From CALDTK01 sp965215115 (GTDB taxonomy: Bacteria > Bacteroidota > Bacteroidia > Chitinophagales > Saprospiraceae), in NCBI GenBank assembly GCA_965215115.1, contig OZ244050.1:4526001-4590000 (forward strand): a stretch of DNA of 64,000 nucleotides, written 5' to 3'. The translations under genes were made by a program, and so were the position numbers. Shown in pieces: positions 42,993-51,596 of the stretch. The notes below the pieces were generated by a model. That model ran no database searches and had not been told where the DNA came from. It was given only the letters and a program-made list of their open reading frames with translations. The first letter of the stretch is position 1. Each line of letters starts with the position of its first letter.

Positions 42993-45900
42993 GTGAACCC
43001 CGCAGCCCCGCCTCCACCCCGCGCCGTCGACGCCGACGCCGCCGCCGATCCGTATGGCAACGCCTTCCTCCTCGCCGACGTCGGCCGGCAGTACATGGGC
43101 GTGGTGACGTGGAGCCTCACCGCCGACGCTCCCCTGCCCGCCCGCCTGGCGCAACTCGCGCAGCAGGTCAAGGCCTACTTCATCGACCTCACCGAGTCCG
43201 GGACGCAGAGTTTCTCGAACCACTTCGCCCGCCTCACCTACGTCGCGCAGACCGCGAAGCTCGACCCGCGCCTGAGTTACTTCCTCCACCAGTTCGACCG
43301 CGAGGCCTCGAAGTCGCTGCGCGGCGAGGAGGTCCGCCTCGATCCGGAGACTTGCCTGTTGCTGGGCGCGAAGGCCCTCGGGGACGCGATCGTCGGCGTC
43401 ACCAAGCTCGAGCCCCCGGCGCTGTGGGCGGAGCTGCTGCCGGACAGCTACGACGCCTTCCAACTGCAGGGCTACCGGGTAGCGGAGTACAAGACGCAGT
43501 TGCGCGCGCTCGTCGTGGAGGACCTGGAGGCCCAGCAGGTGCTACGCGTCCGCCTCGTCGACAGTCCCGGGCTCGACCACTACGTCCACTACGCGCGCCC
43601 GGGCTACAACGAGCGCTTCGTCGGGCCGGCCGTGGCGCTACTGCGGCGCTACTACACGTGGCCCGTGGAGGTCAACCTGCTGCACGTCGAGGTGGACCAG
43701 AGCGGCGAACTCAATCCGCAACACCTTATCATAGACCCGGACTTCCTCGTGGACGTGACGGCCGTGGCGAAGTGTTTCGACGTCGAGGGCGCCGAGCCGG
43801 TGAAGTATCTGCTCGGTCGCGTGACGCCGTTCACGTCCTCGGTCCCGGTGTTGGCCGGTAACGTCGCCAACCACTTCCTCGACAGCGCCCTGATCGACTG
43901 CGGGGACGACTTCGTGGACAGCTTCCGCAAAACTTTCGCAGCCTACCCCCTGGAGTACGCGAAGCTCACCGACGACGAGGTCCGCAAGTTGATGGAGGCC
44001 TGCGCGAACCACTTCAAGGTGATCGCGGAGGCCGTCGTCAAGCACCTGCCCGCCGAAGGGATCGCCTGCGAGGACTGCGTGGTAGAGCCCAGTTTCTACG
44101 CCGAGCGCTACGGCCTGCAGGGTCGCCTGGACGCCTTCCGCCCGCCCGTGCGCGGCGACGCCAACGCGGCGATCGTGGAGCTCAAGTCGGGCAGCATCTT
44201 CCGGCCCAACCAGCACCAGATCGTCCAGGAGCACTACGTCCAGACGCTGCTCTACGATCTGCTCGTCAAGGCGGTCTTCGGGGAGAAGACCAAGCCACGC
44301 AACTTCGTGCTCTACTCCCGCGACCGGGAGCGGCCCCTGCGCTACGCGCCGATCAACCGGTCGCAGCAGTTCGACGCGCTCGCGGTGCGCAACAAGATGA
44401 TGGCCATCGAGCGGCTCCTCGGCGAGTCGCGACCCGGGGCGGAGTGCCCGCTGGACTGGCTCCGGCCCGAGCGCTACCCCAACATGAGCGGCTTCGTGCA
44501 ACGTGACCTCCAGGGCTTCCACGCCTCCTGGAGCACGCTCTCGGACCTGGAGCGCGACTACATCCGCGCCTTCGTCGGCTTCATCGCCCGCGAGCAGCGC
44601 CTCGCGAAGGTCGGCGCCCAGAGCAACGACCGGATCACGGGCCAGGCCGCGCTGTGGCGCGAGGACCTGGAGGTGAAGGTGGAGGGCTACGCGATCCTGC
44701 ACGACCTGAACCTGGTGGCGGTCGCGCAGAAGGAGGGCTTCCCGGTGCTGAGCTTTCGGCGCACGACGCAGGCCGACGGGCAGGCCGCGCTCACGAGCTT
44801 CCGCCGCGGGGACATCGTCGTGCTCTACCCCGGCGACGCCGCGCGCCGGGCGGTGCTGCACCACCAGGTGTTCAAGGGCACGATCACGCGGCTCACCAAC
44901 GAGACGGTCGAGGTCCGGCTCCGCGCCACGCAGCCCGACCTCACGCGCTTCCAGCAGCACGACCGCTTCAACGTCGAGCCGGACCTGTTCGACAGTTCCT
45001 TCACGCGGCTGTACCAGAACCTGGCGGAGTTCGCTTCCGCAAAACCCGAGACCCGGGAGTTGGTCCTGGGCTTGCGACCGCCGATCCAGGCGGGCACCCA
45101 GCGGGTCCGGCGACCGGCCAGGCTCACCAAGGAACAGGCCGACATCTTCGAGGCGATCGTCAACGCGCGGGAGTACTACCTGCTGTGGGGTCCGCCGGGC
45201 ACCGGCAAGACGAGCATGATGCTGCACCACCTGTGCGAGCACTTCGTCAACTCGACGCGTGAGCGCATTCTAGTCCTCGCGTTCACGAACCGGGCCGTCG
45301 ACGAGATCTGCAGCGCGATCGAGCAGATCGGCGGCGACATCACGAAGAAGTACATCCGCATCGGGTCGAGCTTCGGGTGCGCCGAGGAGTTCGGGCGGCA
45401 GTTGCTGCAAGGTCGCATGGGTCACCTCCAGACCCGCCAGCAGATCCGCGACCTGCTCGACGGCCAACGCATCGTCGTCGGCACCGTGAGCGCGGTATCC
45501 GGCAAGGGGGAGTCGCTCTTCGACCTGCTCCAGTTCGACCGCGTCATCATCGACGAGGCCTCGCAGCTCCTCGAGCCCTCCCTGGTCTCCCTCATGGCCC
45601 GCTTCCCGCGGACGATCCTCATCGGGGACCACCGACAGCTGCCGGCCGTCGTGACGCAGTCCGAGCGAAACACCCGCGTGGACGACAGCGCCCTGCGGGC
45701 CATCGGCCTCACCGACCTTCGCAACTCCCTGTTCGAGCGCCTCTTCCACCGCTGCGAGTCGCAGGGTTGGCACTGGGCCTGCGGCCAGCTCACGCGCCAG
45801 GGTCGCCTCCACGCCACGCTCGCGACCTACGTCAACGATACCTTTTACGGCGGCTCCCTGAAGAACCTCGGGCAGCTCCCCCCGAGTGCGGACTGGCAGA

Positions 45901-46466
45901 TGCTCACGAACGCCTGGGAGAAGCGCCCCGACGACTGCTCCGACCTGGAGCACGTCTTCTGCGACCACAGTTACGTCTTCGTCGACACCCCCGTCGACCT
46001 ATCCGACAAGGCCTTCCGGACCAACCTCCACGAGGCCGAGGCGGTGGTGACGTGCATCCGGTCTTTGGTCCGCCTCCAGCGCTGCAAGCCGAGTACGCTG
46101 TACCCGAAGCAGTTGGGGATCATCACGCCCTACCGGGCGCAGATCGCCCGTATCCGGCAGGCGATCCAGGTCTCGGACCTCCCGCAGGAGTGGTCCGAGG
46201 TGACGATCGACACGGTCGAGCGCTACCAGGGCAGCACGTACGACTACATCTTGCTGAGTCTGTGCGCAAACCAGGGCTCGAACGTCGCGAGGTTGAGCAG
46301 TAAAAGTGCCGAATCGGACATTGATCGCAAGCTGAACGTGGCCCTAACGCGGGCAAGGTTGCGCGTCATCGGCTTCGGGAACGTGGAGCTGTTGCGCGGG
46401 TACAATGATGCGTATTGCAAGTTCATCGACTACTGTGCGGCGGGGGGGAGTTTGTGGGGTGGGTAA
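42993..46466 (+). CDS. Dna2-like nuclease-helicase
   Basis: A 1157-residue protein joining a RecB/Cas4-type PD-(D/E)xK nuclease to a superfamily-1B helicase. The nuclease core is YGLQGRLDAFRPP (Asp) and AAIVELKSGSIF (ExK), near residues 378-396, with HQIVQEHYVQTLLYDLL after it. The helicase has Walker A GPPGTGKTSM near residue 733, motif Ia LAFTNRAVDEI, motif II VIIDEASQLL, motif III LIGDHRQLPAV, and motifs V/VI IDTVERYQGSTYDYILLSL and LNVALTRARLRVIG. Cysteines around CEDCVVEPSF upstream of the nuclease could be part of an iron-sulfur cluster as in eukaryotic Dna2. A GTG start at 42993 follows a TCAACTTCG box. Such proteins are common in Bacteroidota and probably act in DNA end or flap processing; a defence role is possible but unsupported. 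Confidence 0.87.
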   Translation: MNPAAPPPPRAVDADAAADPYGNAFLLADVGRQYMGVVTWSLTADAPLPARLAQLAQQVKAYFIDLTESGTQSFSNHFARLTYVAQTAKLDPRLSYFLHQFDREASKSLRGEEVRLDPETCLLLGAKALGDAIVGVTKLEPPALWAELLPDSYDAFQLQGYRVAEYKTQLRALVVEDLEAQQVLRVRLVDSPGLDHYVHYARPGYNERFVGPAVALLRRYYTWPVEVNLLHVEVDQSGELNPQHLIIDPDFLVDVTAVAKCFDVEGAEPVKYLLGRVTPFTSSVPVLAGNVANHFLDSALIDCGDDFVDSFRKTFAAYPLEYAKLTDDEVRKLMEACANHFKVIAEAVVKHLPAEGIACEDCVVEPSFYAERYGLQGRLDAFRPPVRGDANAAIVELKSGSIFRPNQHQIVQEHYVQTLLYDLLVKAVFGEKTKPRNFVLYSRDRERPLRYAPINRSQQFDALAVRNKMMAIERLLGESRPGAECPLDWLRPERYPNMSGFVQRDLQGFHASWSTLSDLERDYIRAFVGFIAREQRLAKVGAQSNDRITGQAALWREDLEVKVEGYAILHDLNLVAVAQKEGFPVLSFRRTTQADGQAALTSFRRGDIVVLYPGDAARRAVLHHQVFKGTITRLTNETVEVRLRATQPDLTRFQQHDRFNVEPDLFDSSFTRLYQNLAEFASAKPETRELVLGLRPPIQAGTQRVRRPARLTKEQADIFEAIVNAREYYLLWGPPGTGKTSMMLHHLCEHFVNSTRERILVLAFTNRAVDEICSAIEQIGGDITKKYIRIGSSFGCAEEFGRQLLQGRMGHLQTRQQIRDLLDGQRIVVGTVSAVSGKGESLFDLLQFDRVIIDEASQLLEPSLVSLMARFPRTILIGDHRQLPAVVTQSERNTRVDDSALRAIGLTDLRNSLFERLFHRCESQGWHWACGQLTRQGRLHATLATYVNDTFYGGSLKNLGQLPPSADWQMLTNAWEKRPDDCSDLEHVFCDHSYVFVDTPVDLSDKAFRTNLHEAEAVVTCIRSLVRLQRCKPSTLYPKQLGIITPYRAQIARIRQAIQVSDLPQEWSEVTIDTVERYQGSTYDYILLSLCANQGSNVARLSSKSAESDIDRKLNVALTRARLRVIGFGNVELLRGYNDAYCKFIDYCAAGGSLWGG

Positions 46467-46479
46467 TGGGGGGAGCGCC

Positions 46480-46562
46480 GGCGCGCGACTTGCCGCCTTG
46501 GCCGGGAGGCGCTTCAGTTCCTTGAGCGCCGAGCGCTTGACCTAGACGACGTACCCCCGGGA
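46480..46562 (-). pseudogene. Remnant of a RelE/ParE-type toxin
   Basis: Read on the minus strand just after the antitoxin-like gene, the DNA encodes RYVV, a TAG (46542-46544), then VKRSALKELKRLPAKAA, the typical first helices of RelE/ParE toxins. TAG sits where a glutamate codon would be expected, and no further toxin sequence follows. The partner at 46601-46795 is intact, so this looks like a module that lost its toxin. Confidence 0.5.
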
Positions 46563-46600
46563 CCGCCTCGGGGACCTCGTCCGTGCGCTCGTCCGCATTC

Positions 46601-46795
46601 TCACGCATCGAGCTTGCCGGCTTGGCGTAACTCAGCGAGGGCCTCGGCGAGGGGGACGGACTCTTCGTCCTTGCGGGACTCAGCCACGAGGCCGTCGAGG
46701 AGGTCCTCGATGTACTCGGCGTCAAACCGGTCGAGGTCGATCTGGGCGAAGCGTCGCTCGCTGTTCTCGTCGGTGAGGTAGCGGATGCCCTCCAT
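46601..46795 (-). CDS. Small antitoxin-like protein
   Basis: A 64-residue acidic protein ending LAEALAELRQAGKLDA, similar in plan to the short antitoxins of Bacteroidota RelE/ParE modules, which end in a 'W/A-x-x-x-K-x-x-L-x-x-x-GKL' helix. It has no clear DNA-binding fold. The toxin remnant immediately downstream supports the reading. The family name is uncertain. Confidence 0.5.
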   Translation of the reverse strand: MEGIRYLTDENSERRFAQIDLDRFDAEYIEDLLDGLVAESRKDEESVPLAEALAELRQAGKLDA

Positions 46796-46846
46796 GACGT
46801 CGGTGTTTTGAGTCTTGCAAGTAGTCTATCCGCGGGATGTCCGCCC

Positions 46847-47616
46847 TCACCCCCGCGGGTGCAACGCGCGTACCGCCCTGGCCAGTTCCTCTAGTCTGCC
46901 CACGCGGTACTGCTCGGTCGCCGTGGCCGTGTGGTGCCCGGCGGACGCCTGTACGACGCGCACGTCGTGCCCGGCCTCCAGCAGCCCCGCGATCACAATC
47001 TGCCAAATGAGCAGCGGCCGCAGCTTCTCGTCGTCGGCGCGACCCAGGTTGACGAGGCTCGCCGACTCGGCCGCTTTGCCGGTGTTGGTGAGCAGTAACC
47101 GGTCCGAGCGCTGGCCCCGGGGCGCGACGCGGCCACGAACAGCAGCAGTTGGGCCTTGAAGACGGCCGCGGCCGTTGCGCTCACGCTGAGCCGTTGCAAG
47201 GCTTTCGCCAAAACATTAGCGCCAGCTATCGCTTTGCGCCGCGTATGCAGGTAGCGCCCGAGTTCGGCGGTGAGGCCCTCGAGGTCGGCCTGCAGGGCCC
47301 GCGGATTCGAAGCCGAGCTTGTCGGTAGCCAGGCGGCAGGCCTTCTCGCACTCGCGGTAGTCGTACAGGTCGCACTTGAGCGTAAGCGTCCGATCGCCAG
47401 TTGAATTCGCAGCGTGATCTTCAGCGTGTCGAGCTGGTCGGCGCGCAAGCCCTTGACGCGTAAGTGTGCCGAGCGGCCGCGGTAGCCGAGGTCGTAGGCG
47501 TCGGGGGCCGGGGTGCCGGGGGCCGGGGCGACGCCGGGGGCGGGCACGGCGGCGGCGGGCGGCGTTTTTTCTTTTCCCGGCAGCGTCTCCGGGGCTTCGT
47601 GCTTAGTTACAAACAA
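46847..47616 (-). pseudogene. Decayed mobile-element gene with tyrosine-recombinase-like C terminus
   Basis: The minus strand spells parts of one protein in three frames. From 47616 comes a Pro/Ala-rich linker and DLGYRGRSAHLRVKGLRADQL. A frame change near 47400 leads to GDRTLTLKCDLYDYRECEKAC, another returns to LEGLTAELGRYLHTRRKAIAGA, and a third near 47115 leads to RGQRSDRLLLTNTGKAAES, LLEAGHDVRVVQASAGHHTAT and EQYRVGRLEELARAV, ending at a TGA (46847-46849). The last section is the HxxR/Y-region pattern of a tyrosine recombinase ('LLEAGHD...GH..T..TE.Y'). At least three indels are needed, so it is dead. A hairpin-word copy at 47200 survives in it. Confidence 0.6.
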
Positions 47617-47758
47617 TGGAGCTTCGCGCAGCAGGGATTAATGGTTTGTAGTCCCTTCCTCGTGCATCACTGAATGGATCATCTCGAGGGACTGGGCGTG
47701 CGTTGGCGTAACTAATGAAGCCCCGCGTAGCAATGTTTAATGGGGCTCATAAATTGTT

Positions 47759-47893
47759 CTAAGCCACCTGCCTCGACGGGGTCTTGTCCTTGTGGAACGG
47801 GCACGCGAGGCGGAGCTTCTTGTCGGGCTTGAGGTGGTAGTGCGCGAGGACCTGCGCCATCGGGTGGGCGGCTTTGATCTGGGGGATCGTCAT
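47759..47893 (-). pseudogene. Fragment of a CHC2 zinc-finger primase-like protein
   Basis: The 44-residue open frame reads MTIPQIKAAHPMAQVLAHYH and then LRLACPFHKDKTPSRQ, the start of a CHC2-type primase zinc finger (C-P-x-H...K-x-P-S), then stops at TAG. The remaining zinc ligands are missing. In Bacteroidota this type of CHC2 start heads proteins of mobile elements, so it probably belonged to the same decayed element as 46847-47616. Confidence 0.6.
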
Positions 47894-48053
47894 GCGGGGG
47901 ACAGTTTGACAGCTAGGAGCCGCTCCCGAGGGAACGACTTAGCGACAAACATACCCAAGGCATTCGATACGCCAAAATGACTTATCAACTTTTTGCCGCC
48001 ACCCGTACCTTGTTCGGGCATTACACACGCCTCCGGCGTTCGATACCTACGCA

Positions 48054-48386
48054 ATGAGTTTCGCCAACCGCCTCCACGAACTGCGCCGCGACCGCGGCCT
48101 CTCCCAGGAAGACCTCGCCGCCCGCGTCGGCACCAAAGGACCCGCCATCGGCCGCTACGAACGCGGCGACGCCACCCCGACGATCAAGACCGCGACAAAG
48201 CTCGCGCGCGCGCTCGACGTGTCGCTCGACTACCTCACGGCCTTGACCGACCACGTCGCCGACCCGGACACCCGCGCCAGGCTCGAGGCCATTACTGCGC
48301 TCCCGGATGAGGATCGGCGGTTTGTGCTGCGGGCGCTGGATTCACTGGTACGCGATACGCGCGTGCAAAAGGCCTACGCTGCGTGA
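48054..48386 (+). CDS. XRE-family helix-turn-helix regulator
   Basis: A 110-residue Cro/C1-type DNA-binding protein: FANRLHELRRDRGLSQEDLAARVGTKGPAIGRYERGDATPTIKTATKLARALDVSLDYL is a complete HTH_3 domain. A short C-terminal helix pair follows. It sits between mobile-element debris and the toxin cassettes and could regulate either, or be a leftover of an integrated element. Intact start (ATG 48054) and stop. Confidence 0.88.
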   Translation: MSFANRLHELRRDRGLSQEDLAARVGTKGPAIGRYERGDATPTIKTATKLARALDVSLDYLTALTDHVADPDTRARLEAITALPDEDRRFVLRALDSLVRDTRVQKAYAA

Positions 48387-48408
48387 AGATGACACGAGTT
48401 AATCTGCT

Positions 48409-48900
48409 TTAGAACTTCGCTTGCCGGTCCTCTAATAACCACCACCCAAAGCCTAGGTCTTCTTTAACTCCTACCCACTGTCGGTATGGATTTGCGGCCA
48501 GGTCTTGCCCATTGCACTTAACTATGTATATGCTGGATTCGGCGAAGTAGCTGCGGTCTGGTATAAAGTCGAGTAGAAATTCTGTACATCCCAACTTGGT
48601 AATTTCTATTGACTGCACTATTCCGCTATCTATCATATTCGCGATAGATGGTGGGACGTAGTGGAAACAATGCTTGTCGTATATGCGGTATCTAGACAAA
48701 ATGACCCTACTGTCTTCAACGCTACATTCGCTTTGCACGAGCAAAGAATACGCTTTCACGCCTTCACTCTCTGCGACCACAAACGACTCCCTATTTTCAG
48801 AGAATGCGCGCAGCTGATTAGTGAAGTCCTGCCCAGAACAGGAACCACAACTCAACACAGCTACGGCTGCTAAAATCCACCCAGTTCTACGAAGCGCCAT
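48409..48900 (-). CDS. Putative immunity lipoprotein of Rhs tip cassette 1
   Basis: A 163-residue protein with a signal peptide and lipobox (AVAVLSCGSC), otherwise unrecognised. Its ATG follows the stop of the Rhs tip gene after one base (TAA-G-ATG), the tight coupling expected for a toxin-immunity pair. Base use is AT-rich like the toxin. Immunity by position is inference; a lipoprotein would imply protection at the envelope or periplasm. Confidence 0.55.
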   Translation of the reverse strand: MALRRTGWILAAVAVLSCGSCSGQDFTNQLRAFSENRESFVVAESEGVKAYSLLVQSECSVEDSRVILSRYRIYDKHCFHYVPPSIANMIDSGIVQSIEITKLGCTEFLLDFIPDRSYFAESSIYIVKCNGQDLAANPYRQWVGVKEDLGFGWWLLEDRQAKF

Positions 48901-48901
48901 C

Positions 48902-49909
48902 TTACTCAACGAAGTCTGGGGCTGGTGCAGGGAACGTCGATAGGTCGAGAGGCGCCTCCGTCCGGTTCTGAGGAACGAATCTTCCGGTTTGCATCATGTC
49001 TTCCCTCTGGCGTTGTGTGAAAGGAACTTGGACTGTGAAGGCTCCCTTAGGTGTTACAACCGCTCGAGACTGGCTATCTGGGAGCTTGCCTCGCTCACGT
49101 GAAGGAAGCAGATCAAAGTTAGGTGCCGCCTCTGGATCTGCACTACCTGCCTCTTCGAACGTGATAGCAATGACGGTATAAAGGAGCTCCCCTTCAATAG
49201 GCGTACGTTCTACGCCGACTCCTCCCGTTCCATTATCTACCCAATTCGTTTGTTTGAACCGCTGATGAGTATCTCCCGCAAAGTCGTTTGACGGAAGGTC
49301 GTCGTATGAGTAGCAGCTAGCCAATCCGCCTATGCACTGCGATACCTCAAGAGCGTCCATAGCCACTTCGCCTCGTATTAGAGTCCCGAAGTAATGGCGA
49401 AGATCAATCCATCCTCTTTCGTCTGTGTACACATAACGGACAAAGTCCCCATCACCCAATCTGTTACCGTTCCGGTCCATTGGATTGGCGAAAAATGCGT
49501 CTATTTGCTGAACGCTAGATATGTTATTGTCTCGAAACAGTTGAATTGCGGCTTGAATGGTGCCGACTAGTGGCCGAATCGGCTCTCTTCCATCTTCGTC
49601 CTTATAATTTAGTGGACTATTCAAAGAAAACGCGTAGCTGCTTATAGATGCGAACTTCCCCGCCAGCGGGTCCACACTCACAAACCCCTCTGCACTCCCC
49701 GACCGGGGTCCTGCCCGCGTCACGCCCCACGGCGCCACCGCCAGATCGTCGAGCGCGTCCGTACGTGTAGCCGCCTGCGTCACGGCCGTAAAGCTAGACC
49801 CGGGGCGACCATTTACGCTTACCGATGACGCCAGACCCGGAGCGCCCCCTCGTGAGACGCACCGGCGCGCTAGCGACGGGGCGGAACGCTTTCCAGCGCG
49901 TGCGGGCAC
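48902..49909 (-). CDS. Orphan Rhs C-terminal tip (polymorphic toxin cassette 1)
   Basis: The frame carries the end of an Rhs core, EGFVSVDPLAGKFASISSYAFSLNSPLNYKDEDG, the canonical boundary after which variable toxin domains begin, but none of the YD-repeat barrel upstream. The roughly 240-residue tip has RYVYTDERGWIDLRHYFGTL and YSYDDLPSNDFAGD, a 'W-[IV]-D-x-R-H...DLPSN' pattern that I cannot assign to a characterised toxin. The N-terminal 75 residues before the motif look like unrelated translated DNA, so the true start is unknown and the gene may be silent until recombined onto an Rhs core. Confidence 0.65.
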   Translation of the reverse strand: MPARAGKRSAPSLARRCVSRGGAPGLASSVSVNGRPGSSFTAVTQAATRTDALDDLAVAPWGVTRAGPRSGSAEGFVSVDPLAGKFASISSYAFSLNSPLNYKDEDGREPIRPLVGTIQAAIQLFRDNNISSVQQIDAFFANPMDRNGNRLGDGDFVRYVYTDERGWIDLRHYFGTLIRGEVAMDALEVSQCIGGLASCYSYDDLPSNDFAGDTHQRFKQTNWVDNGTGGVGVERTPIEGELLYTVIAITFEEAGSADPEAAPNFDLLPSRERGKLPDSQSRAVVTPKGAFTVQVPFTQRQREDMMQTGRFVPQNRTEAPLDLSTFPAPAPDFVE

Positions 49910-50362
49910 TTGGTCGAGTCGGCGGTCCAGCCTTTACCGGGATCGCTGGGTTCGCTGACTTTTTTTTCTTCAACTGAAGCGCCGCAGGCACACTCCTGCC
50001 GAGACGCCCCGGCCCGCTCGCTACGCGGTTTCAATTGAAGAAAAAAGGACCTTAGAGCCCCGCGCACTCACCCCCGCGCAGACCCGCACGCGCACGCGGT
50101 AAGTCTTTGACCCACAGACTTCCGGGGTTATTTATCCCCGGATGACGGACGGCGATTAGGCACCGGGCCGCTTCAGCGGCGGTGACTAATCATCGTGCGG
50201 CATCTGGGTTAAGCGGGGGTTTGGGGGCGGCTTTTGTAAGCCCCCAACTTAAACGCCGCGCGTAAGCGCTCCGCTCGTTCCCTCGCCGTCTACCGGCGTT
50301 AGTCTATGATTAGCGGCCTGGATTATGCGGGCTGCTGCCAAGGGGCCAGAGGATGCTAAAAC
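49910..50362. repeat. Hairpin-rich spacer between the two toxin cassettes
   Basis: No gene. Three structures stand out. A 17-base inverted repeat (TTTTTTCTTCAA, one mismatch) lies at 49962-49978 and 50030-50046. A hairpin at 50154-50191 has stems GATTAG/CTAATC, CACC/GGTG and CCGC/GCGG. Another at about 50206-50256 has GGGGGC/GCCCCC and GTTAAG/CTTAA arms. The spacing and bulges recall recombination sites, but I see no attC consensus. Confidence 0.6.
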
Positions 50363-50857
50363 TCATAGCGGCCAGCGTCGCTTCAAGAGTGTATCTAGTA
50401 CTATGAGCTTTCTTTTGTCAAATATTAATTGAGCTTCCATCCCATCTCCAGAAAGCCCTATGATTTCAGAACTGGTCCGATTGTTTTCGCGGGGCGTGAT
50501 AAGTGAATATGGTGATACACAATCGCCGGAAAATCCAGAAATGGAATTGAGATTATGTAAAGATTTCGGCCCATCGCCGACCCACAAGATTACTTCGTCG
50601 TTCATTCTTAATGCAGTGGATTCGGGACTAGCAGACCGACTTATACACACCGTCAGCAAAACACCTGTGGTATCGGAGTATCCTAGGTCCGAGTAGAAAT
50701 GGGTATAGCCCCCGTAAGCTCTAGTACACTGATTCGCAAATGTGTAAATGTGTCCTATCACGTCAGAGCGCACTGCACACTCAGGCTTGCAGGAAGAAGC
50801 GAATAGCACTAAGTAAATAATACTATTTCGGAACAATTTCAGCCCTATTAAATCCAT
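50363..50857 (-). CDS. Putative immunity lipoprotein of Rhs tip cassette 2
   Basis: A 164-residue protein starting MDLIGLKLFRNSIIYLVLFASSCKPEC, with lipobox ASSC. The ATG at 50857 lies inside the JAB-type tip gene, overlapping it by 35 bases, so translation is probably coupled. The rest (TGVLLTVCISRSAS, MNDEVILWVGDGPKS) is unrecognised. Cysteine pairs fit an exported protein. As with cassette 1, immunity is inferred from order, overlap and matching AT-rich base use. Confidence 0.55.
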   Translation of the reverse strand: MDLIGLKLFRNSIIYLVLFASSCKPECAVRSDVIGHIYTFANQCTRAYGGYTHFYSDLGYSDTTGVLLTVCISRSASPESTALRMNDEVILWVGDGPKSLHNLNSISGFSGDCVSPYSLITPRENNRTSSEIIGLSGDGMEAQLIFDKRKLIVLDTLLKRRWPL

Positions 50858-51596
50858 CGTATTTAGTCTTTGTTCCCTTTGCGGGTGTGTACACTTCGAA
50901 TTTAGCGTGATTAAAAGCTGGATTACTAAGGTATTGCCTTGCGCCTCTTGCATCCCCAGGGATTGTTGGATCTGCGGGCTGTAAAGAATATGCCGGGTTG
51001 TTCGGATCAGGGCCGTAGTATCCCGATGGCGTTTGTTGTCCATCGGGATGCGAATGAGAAAGCAAAATACCCTTCTCGCCGATTCTAGTTACAACAGTTG
51101 ACAGGTCTGAGTGCGTGGAGAGTTGATCTTCTTGGTGACTAGTAGAAACAAACGCTGCGCTTTTTCCGTTGCTACCGAATTCCATGTAGCCAAATTCAAC
51201 ATCGGATTCTGCGGCGAATTCGTAAAGGCTATATGCTGCGCTAGGATTTGCTGATGTAATCACCGTAGACATGTTTCCGGTTCTTGCCATGGCTACGTCT
51301 ACTGAGTTCTCTTTCAAAAACGACCCATTGGCCCCGTACGTGTAACTATTGGTTACCTCTCCGTTGGATCCTATCATTCGTACCTGATCTTCGCCCTCTG
51401 CCTTGGTAACACGAATAGCACCCGAAGATTTTTCAATATCTATATAATCCTCCGGCGCCATCCCCGTCGGATCGGTAAAGCTGATGGGGTTATTGAACGC
51501 ATAAGCATACGGGCTATAACTCGGCATGCTGCTCGCCAGCGGATCGACAGACAGAAACCCCCCACCCCCACCACGACGACACCCCCCTACCGTCAC
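50823..51596 (-). CDS. Orphan Rhs tip with JAB-like metallopeptidase toxin domain (cassette 2)
   Basis: The frame opens GGGGGFLSVDPLASSMPSYSPYAYAFNNPISFTDPTG, the Rhs core end, with no core before it. The tip contains ILLSHSHPDGQQTPSGYYG, an HxH-x7-S pattern followed by aspartates, as in JAB/MPN-type peptidase toxins. The expected Asp exactly three residues after Ser is shifted to GPD, so activity is uncertain. The GTG at 51596 overlaps the TGA of the M23 peptidase gene in a GTGA junction, so the displaced tip could be translated by coupling to that gene. Confidence 0.65.
   Translation of the reverse strand: MTVGGCRRGGGGGFLSVDPLASSMPSYSPYAYAFNNPISFTDPTGMAPEDYIDIEKSSGAIRVTKAEGEDQVRMIGSNGEVTNSYTYGANGSFLKENSVDVAMARTGNMSTVITSANPSAAYSLYEFAAESDVEFGYMEFGSNGKSAAFVSTSHQEDQLSTHSDLSTVVTRIGEKGILLSHSHPDGQQTPSGYYGPDPNNPAYSLQPADPTIPGDARGARQYLSNPAFNHAKFEVYTPAKGTKTKYDGFNRAEIVPK

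Noticed and set aside
42993..46466. Dna2-like protein as part of a defence system
   Set aside because: It lies alone between carbonic anhydrase and debris, with no partner gene of a known defence module; a housekeeping repair role is simpler.
49962..50256. Possible integron attC sites
   Set aside because: Hairpins exist, but no GTTRRRY/RYYYAAC core pair and no integron integrase are visible, so I keep only a generic hairpin annotation.
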